The translations under genes and the position numbers were made by a program. Below the pieces are notes generated by a model. The model was not told the DNA's origin. It searched no databases and worked only from the letters and a program-made list of their open reading frames with translations. From Methanothrix sp. (GTDB lineage Archaea; Halobacteriota; Methanosarcinia; Methanotrichales; Methanotrichaceae), in NCBI GenBank assembly GCA_028708055.1, contig JAQVZT010000092.1:1-9048 (forward strand): a stretch of 9,048 nt of DNA. The letters are read 5' to 3'. Shown one piece after another: positions 6,122 to 9,048 of this stretch (position 1 is its first letter; the number at the start of each line of letters is the position of its first letter).

Positions 6122-6170
6122 GATGCGTGTTCATGAAAGAATGTATTGGATATCCTGCGATGTCTGCAAT

Positions 6171-6180
6171 AAATTTATAT
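6171..6180 (+). promoter_or_regulatory. TATA box for the DUF2892 gene
   Basis: AAATTTATAT contains TTTATAT. Its spacing predicts a start site near 6203 and a leader of about 12 nt that carries GGTGA (6204-6208) before the ATG at 6215. Confidence 0.6.
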
Positions 6181-6214
6181 TCTAGCCCCTGAAGACATAT
6201 TATGGTGAAAAATC

Positions 6215-6430
6215 ATGAAGTTTGGAGAGAAGAACGTCGGCAAGATCGATCGTGCAGCAAGGATCATCCTTGGGATTATCGTTCTGTACATATTCATGGC
6301 AAACATGGTCGCCACGCCGTGGTCGTATCTTGTTCTGCTCATCGGACTCATCCTGCTGGCGACCGGAATTGTCGGGAGCTGTCCGTTATATTCGATATTG
6401 GGCATGAATACACTGGGAAATAAAGTATAG
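6215..6430 (+). CDS. DUF2892 (YgaP-like) small membrane protein
   Basis: This 71-residue protein matches the DUF2892 pattern seen in the membrane part of YgaP. It has an amphipathic N-terminus EKNVGKIDRAARIILG, two hydrophobic helices (about 16-33 and 36-54), and the C-terminal GSCPLYSILGMNT motif with the conserved cysteine. Members are often found alone in archaea and bacteria; some are fused to or sit beside rhodanese domains, and a role in sulfur handling has been proposed, but this copy has no rhodanese neighbour. It is an integral membrane protein by prediction. The start at 6215 was chosen because it begins just before the motif and has GGTGA upstream. Long open frames over the same DNA on both strands are shadows. 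Confidence 0.85.
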   Translation: MKFGEKNVGKIDRAARIILGIIVLYIFMANMVATPWSYLVLLIGLILLATGIVGSCPLYSILGMNTLGNKV

Positions 6431-6446
6431 AATAAGCCTATTTTTT
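6431..6446 (+). terminator. Oligo-T terminator after the DUF2892 gene
   Basis: A T6 run at 6441-6446 lies 10 nt after the stop codon, preceded by the weak stem AATA/TATT. This fits an archaeal intrinsic terminator. Confidence 0.5.
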
Positions 6447-6463
6447 GCAGAAGATCTTTCCTT

Positions 6464-6628
6464 TCAGGGATATGCCCAATATCTGATGCAATCTTGAACG
6501 CCAGCCAAGTGGTGGGCTTTTTCACTCATTGCAAAATCTAACGCAATTGTGTCCTCAATTTCATCAATACCCCCAACCAAAGAGAGGTCCGTTCTCAATG
6601 ACCAAGGCAAAGAGGTGCGGTCCCCCAC
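6464..6628 (-). CDS. Possible small protein downstream of the acetyltransferase
   Basis: A minus-strand frame from GTG at 6628 (or TTG at 6598) to TGA at 6464-6466 gives 54 (or 44) residues. It reads GDRTSLPWSLRTDLSLVGG, then IDEIEDTIALDFA, then MSEKAHHLAGVQDCIRYW. The composition is balanced, with a helical acidic middle, and codons tend toward RNY, unlike the competing frames. It begins 26 nt after the GNAT stop on the same strand, so it could be a second gene of that transcript. No clear ribosome binding site precedes either start. I do not recognise a family. It may be a true small gene or the tail of a decayed one; without it, 6431-6654 holds nothing but the terminator. Confidence 0.35.
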   Translation of the reverse strand: MGDRTSLPWSLRTDLSLVGGIDEIEDTIALDFAMSEKAHHLAGVQDCIRYWAYP

Positions 6629-6654
6629 TTCAGCCCTTTGCCCCCTATGCTATC

Positions 6655-7161
6655 CTATTCGGTCGCAGCAAAAGCATCGTGAAATATTGCCTTGCCGCTG
6701 GCCCGGCTATCCTTAAAAGGCAGCGCAAGTACGAACTGCTGCGGAACGCCTTCGATTGAGGGGCTCTTTGGACTTTTAAACCCGAACCGCTCATAAAAGC
6801 CCGGATCGCCCACAAGAATGCAGCCCTTTGCCCCTATCGACCTCAGCCTGGACAGACCTTCCTGCATCAGGGATCTTCCAATTCCCTGCTTCTGCAACTC
6901 AGGCAGGACGGAGATGGGTCCCAGACCATACCATCCAGCAGAGCCATCGGAGATATCCACCGGCGAGAGAGCAATGTGTCCCACCACCCGGTTTCCGTCA
7001 ACTGCCACCAGCGATACCGTGAGCGCCTTGCTATCCCGAAGCGCATCAACGATGAACTGCTCGGTGTGATTGCTGATTGCCAGAGTCTGAAAAGCAGCTA
7101 TCGTGACATCCGATATCGCTTTAATGTCCGACTCGGTCTCATTGCGAATAACGATATTCAT
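6655..7161 (-). CDS. GNAT family N-acetyltransferase
   Basis: This 168-residue protein is a GNAT acyltransferase, which moves an acetyl group from acetyl-CoA to an amine. The N-terminus IVIRNETESDIKAISDVTIAAF is the usual beta1-alpha1 block. The acetyl-CoA pyrophosphate-binding motif A is LGPISVLPELQKQGIGRSLM, with the QxxGxG turn as QKQGIG. It is followed by GDPGFYERFGF, typical of the YhbS-like subgroup, whose substrates are mostly unknown. The length is normal for one domain. ATG at 7161 begins just before the first strand, and GGGAGGT (7173-7179) lies 11 nt upstream. It is transcribed divergently from the TPR gene from a 111-nt shared region. Confidence 0.9.
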   Translation of the reverse strand: MNIVIRNETESDIKAISDVTIAAFQTLAISNHTEQFIVDALRDSKALTVSLVAVDGNRVVGHIALSPVDISDGSAGWYGLGPISVLPELQKQGIGRSLMQEGLSRLRSIGAKGCILVGDPGFYERFGFKSPKSPSIEGVPQQFVLALPFKDSRASGKAIFHDAFAATE

Positions 7162-7211
7162 ATTAGAATTCTACCTCCCACGATGGTGCTCCGGTTTGCT
7201 CTACCACAATG

Positions 7212-7219
7212 GATATATC
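7212..7219. promoter_or_regulatory. Palindromic TATA-like element shared by divergent genes
   Basis: GATATATC reads the same on both strands. It is about 50-60 nt from each of the two divergent starts (7161 minus, 7273 plus). On the plus side a start near 7243 would leave a leader of about 30 nt carrying GGAGGG (7261-7266); on the minus side the leader would carry GGGAGGT. One element may serve both directions. Confidence 0.45.
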
Positions 7220-7260
7220 ATATCTGTGCTTAATTCTCATCAGTATTTGAGACCTATGCC

Positions 7261-7266
7261 GGAGGG
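7261..7266 (+). promoter_or_regulatory. Shine-Dalgarno site for the TPR gene
   Basis: GGAGGG is followed by AGAGAT and then the ATG at 7273. The spacing is good and supports this start. Confidence 0.7.
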
Positions 7267-7272
7267 AGAGAT

Positions 7273-7908
7273 ATGGCCTTATCGCAAGACAGGTTGCCGC
7301 TAGCATTCATTGTCGCCCTGGTTGTGATCCTGCTCACGCCGTCTTGGATTGCTGCACAGGGTTCTGAGGACTGTTTCAAATCAAATTGCCACTTTGCACG
7401 GGCAGACTGGCAGCAGCGCTTATGGTACGCAGACATCTACAGTTTTCTCTATGGAGACTGCGATTGCTATTACGCAAGACACGGCCTGTATTACCCTCCT
7501 TACGCAGGGGTGAGAACTGATACCTCCGCATCTGCATTAGCTGATGCATCTGCAGATACATCCGCATCCGGTGCGGCGGCCAATAGTGCCAATAGCACAA
7601 ACAGCTCAAAATCGAATGACGAGGACCCTGCGAGACTGATGGACAGTGCCAACGTCCTCTATCTAACCGGTTCATACGAGCAGGCCTCTCTATTGTATGC
7701 TAAAGCGGTAAATCTCGATCCCACTCTTTCAAAAGGTTGGCTCAATCTGGGAAATTGCCTGTTCTTCCTGGGCAGGTACCAGGCATCGCTGGAAGCCTAC
7801 AATGCCCTGCTCAGCCACGAGCCTGATAATGCAAACGCACTGACAGGCAAGAACAATGCCCTCTCAGCACTGGAGAGGGCCAATGCCACACAAACTAAAA
7901 ATATTTAA
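7273..7908 (+). CDS. Secreted TPR-repeat protein
   Basis: This 211-residue protein has a clear signal peptide (LAFIVALVVILLTPSWIAAQ, cleavage likely near residue 29). A tyrosine- and cysteine-rich segment follows (residues 30-75, with CFKSNCHF and GDCDCYYARH). A low-complexity Ala/Ser/Thr/Asn linker (about 80-117) has possible N-glycosylation sites NST and NSS. Two TPR units end the protein (about 122-153, NVLYLTGSYEQASLLYAKAV; and about 156-187, LGNCLFFLGRYQASLEAYNA). TPRs bind partner proteins, so an extracytoplasmic scaffold or assembly role is the reasonable guess; the partner is unknown. The linker DNA (about 7520-7610) consists of imperfect repeats of GCATC/GCAGAT-like units. The next gene downstream also encodes an exported protein, suggesting a shared envelope role. 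Confidence 0.82.
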   Translation: MALSQDRLPLAFIVALVVILLTPSWIAAQGSEDCFKSNCHFARADWQQRLWYADIYSFLYGDCDCYYARHGLYYPPYAGVRTDTSASALADASADTSASGAAANSANSTNSSKSNDEDPARLMDSANVLYLTGSYEQASLLYAKAVNLDPTLSKGWLNLGNCLFFLGRYQASLEAYNALLSHEPDNANALTGKNNALSALERANATQTKNI

Positions 7909-7949
7909 ATTTATTTTGCATATCGTGTCATATTTCTGATTCTATTTTG
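7909..7949 (+). terminator. T-rich terminator region after the TPR gene
   Basis: Several T-rich runs (TTATTTT at 7911-7917 and CTATTTTG near 7942-7949) follow the stop codon directly. This is typical of archaeal termination in AT-rich DNA. No strong hairpin is in this part. Confidence 0.35.
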
Positions 7950-7964
7950 CAATTATAATTCGAT

Positions 7965-8016
7965 GAGAGAAGAACGGATGAAAAACATATCATGCATTTT
8001 TAATCAGTCTTCTCTC
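7965..8016. repeat. Large interrupted palindrome (17 paired bases) upstream of the S-layer-domain gene
   Basis: GAGAGAAGA (7965-7973) pairs with TCTTCTCTC (8008-8016), GAT (7977-7979) with ATC (8003-8005), and AAAAA (7981-7985) with TTTTT (7997-8001), around an 11-nt loop. It ends about 8 bp before the TATA region of the next gene. It could be a terminator hairpin for the TPR transcript or a regulator site. Confidence 0.55.
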
Positions 8017-8023
8017 TGGATAT

Positions 8024-8032
8024 AATTATATA
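8024..8032 (+). promoter_or_regulatory. TATA box for the S-layer-domain gene
   Basis: AATTATATA contains TTATATA at 8026-8032. The spacing puts transcription initiation at or next to the ATG at 8054. No Shine-Dalgarno sequence lies between, so the mRNA is probably leaderless. Confidence 0.6.
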
Positions 8033-8053
8033 CTTTAACTCGAATTACCTTAT

Positions 8054-9048
8054 ATGATTAAGAAGCTGGGATTGATAATAATTTTTTTATTATTCGCTTT
8101 TTTCGGCATAGCTCTATCACAGGTCGTTGAGGACGGATGGTATCTCCAGGGCGATCCGGTTATCAGCAAAGACAAAGAGATCGACCTGCCGCCATGCTAC
8201 ACGGAAAGGACGGTTACTGTTGGCGATGGGGAGGGTCACGGAAGCGTAAATAGGTCGGAAGAGTGTTTCATGGAGGGATCCGGCACATACGAGAGCAAGG
8301 TGACCTGGACTGTGCCACCCAAATTCCTGAAGCCGGGCAAAATCATCAATTTAGCCATGACCTGTACCTCACCACTTGCTGATATCCCTACCAGCGGATT
8401 GATCGGATATGATAACCACACAATACTGGAAGGCCGCTCTACAAATCCAGAGGGAAAGAGCACGGGCAGCTTTATTGTGCCGGATGCAAGCTATGGCGAT
8501 GAGATGGCAATTTATGCAAAATTCGTGGCGATAAGCGGCCTGCATGGCGATGTCGTTTACAATTACAGGTATCTCAAAGCGGGAGAATATGCTGCTCTTG
8601 CAGGGCAAGCTTCGGAAAAGAAGGACAGTAAGGACGCTCTGGGAAAGAGTGACCGTGAGACCGCCCCGGCCAGAGAGGGGCCGGAGGAAAACATCGAAAA
8701 GAAAGCACTCGATGAGCCCATCGAGCCTGACGATCGGAAGTCTGATGGAAAAGAGCCCGCCCAAAACGACATCTTAAAAACCATATCCTCATCAATAAAA
8801 AAGAGCGCAAAAAACAGTGCGACGGCTTCCCCAAAAGAGCCGGTGCCACCTGAGAAGAAGGCACCTGCGGAAAAGGACGCATACTCGGATAAAAGCGCCT
8901 TTTCCGAGCAGTTCGCGGAACCATCCACCCCGCTGAAGATCCTCAGCCAGATCGCAACAGGTGATTTTGAATGGAATCCACAGAACTTCGCCGGCCTGTA
9001 CTATGACCTCGATAGCGATACCGGCGCGGAATCAATAACTACAACCTT
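8054..9048 (+). CDS. Secreted protein entering an S-layer duplication domain (3' end outside window)
   Basis: The frame is open from ATG 8054 to the window edge: 331 complete codons and two bases of the next. Residues 1-22 are a strong signal peptide (KKLGLIIIFLLFAFFGIALS). Residues about 23-175 form a beta-rich domain with three cysteines (48, about 72 and about 103) and sequons NRS and NHT. Residues about 185-290 are a highly charged Lys/Glu/Asp/Pro/Ser linker. From about residue 291 the sequence reads STPLKILSQIATGDFEWNPQ and then NFAGLYYDLDSDTGAESIT. That matches the start of the S-layer family duplication domain (DUF1608 type) of Methanosarcinales surface proteins, whose W-x-x-x-N-F-x-x-x-Y-Y-D-L-D pattern is visible. 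It is therefore a cell-envelope or S-layer-associated protein. The ATG is preceded by a TATA box but no ribosome binding site. The rest of the domain, a second copy and any C-terminal anchor lie beyond the edge. Confidence 0.8.
   Translation, partial: MIKKLGLIIIFLLFAFFGIALSQVVEDGWYLQGDPVISKDKEIDLPPCYTERTVTVGDGEGHGSVNRSEECFMEGSGTYESKVTWTVPPKFLKPGKIINLAMTCTSPLADIPTSGLIGYDNHTILEGRSTNPEGKSTGSFIVPDASYGDEMAIYAKFVAISGLHGDVVYNYRYLKAGEYAALAGQASEKKDSKDALGKSDRETAPAREGPEENIEKKALDEPIEPDDRKSDGKEPAQNDILKTISSSIKKSAKNSATASPKEPVPPEKKAPAEKDAYSDKSAFSEQFAEPSTPLKILSQIATGDFEWNPQNFAGLYYDLDSDTGAESITTT

Noticed and set aside
6202..6423. 73-residue plus-strand frame starting just before the DUF2892 gene
   Set aside because: It overlaps the real gene in another frame and its His/Arg-rich product looks like an out-of-frame translation.
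6175..6525. 116-residue minus-strand open frame over the DUF2892 gene
   Set aside because: It is antisense to a confidently recognised family protein, runs through its promoter, and its translation has no family-like motif.
7520..7610. Possible CRISPR or tandem-repeat array
   Set aside because: The repeats are short, imperfect, in frame and encode an Ala/Ser/Thr linker; there are no regular spacers.
8369..8764. 131-residue and overlapping 121- and 116-residue minus-strand frames at 8369-8928
   Set aside because: They are antisense to the exported S-layer-domain protein; the charged linker codons create open frames on the opposite strand.

Overview
This window looks like a piece of a methanogenic archaeon's chromosome, most likely Methanothrix (formerly Methanosaeta) or a close member of the Methanosarcinales. 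The evidence is an archaeal-type D-aminoacyl-tRNA deacylase (DtdA), archaeal TATA boxes (TATAAATA, TTATATA, TTTATAT) ahead of genes, likely leaderless starts next to Shine-Dalgarno starts, several secreted proteins, and a protein that enters a methanogen S-layer duplication (DUF1608-type) domain at the right edge. Genus level is inference from gene content; no search was possible.

Layout. (1) 1-1254, plus strand: the C-terminal half of adenylosuccinate lyase (purB), then 12 nt later a small metallo-beta-lactamase-fold hydrolase. (2) 1402-4083, plus strand: a tightly overlapping three-gene unit of an internally duplicated winged-HTH regulator, dtdA, and an alpha/beta hydrolase. The dtdA frame has no ATG, GTG or TTG ahead of its conserved N-terminus and appears to start at a CTG overlapping the regulator's stop. 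Nested inverted repeats surround the promoter of this unit. (3) 4210-5431, minus strand: a secreted cysteine-containing protein of unknown function, followed by a truncated second copy of its 3' end (5191-5413), which is a tandem duplication relic. (4) 5519-5944, minus strand: a VOC (glyoxalase-like) protein with a TTG start. (5) 6215-6430, plus strand: a small DUF2892 (YgaP-like) membrane protein. The gap between 4 and 5 holds a 19-bp interrupted palindrome. (6) 6464-7161, minus strand: a possible 54-residue ORF and a GNAT acetyltransferase. (7) 7273-9048, plus strand: a secreted TPR protein, then a secreted protein whose N-terminal domain and charged linker lead into an S-layer domain cut off by the window edge. 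A second large interrupted palindrome lies between these two genes.

How the parts relate. The left part is housekeeping: purine synthesis and tRNA proofreading. The right part leans towards the cell envelope: three exported proteins, one small membrane protein, and a duplicated, decaying surface-protein gene. No CRISPR array, tRNA, rRNA, insertion sequence or defence system was seen. The points most worth checking are the dtdA non-canonical start, the truncated tandem copy of the secreted protein, the promoter-linked palindromes, and the two overlooked minus-strand coding-like segments.
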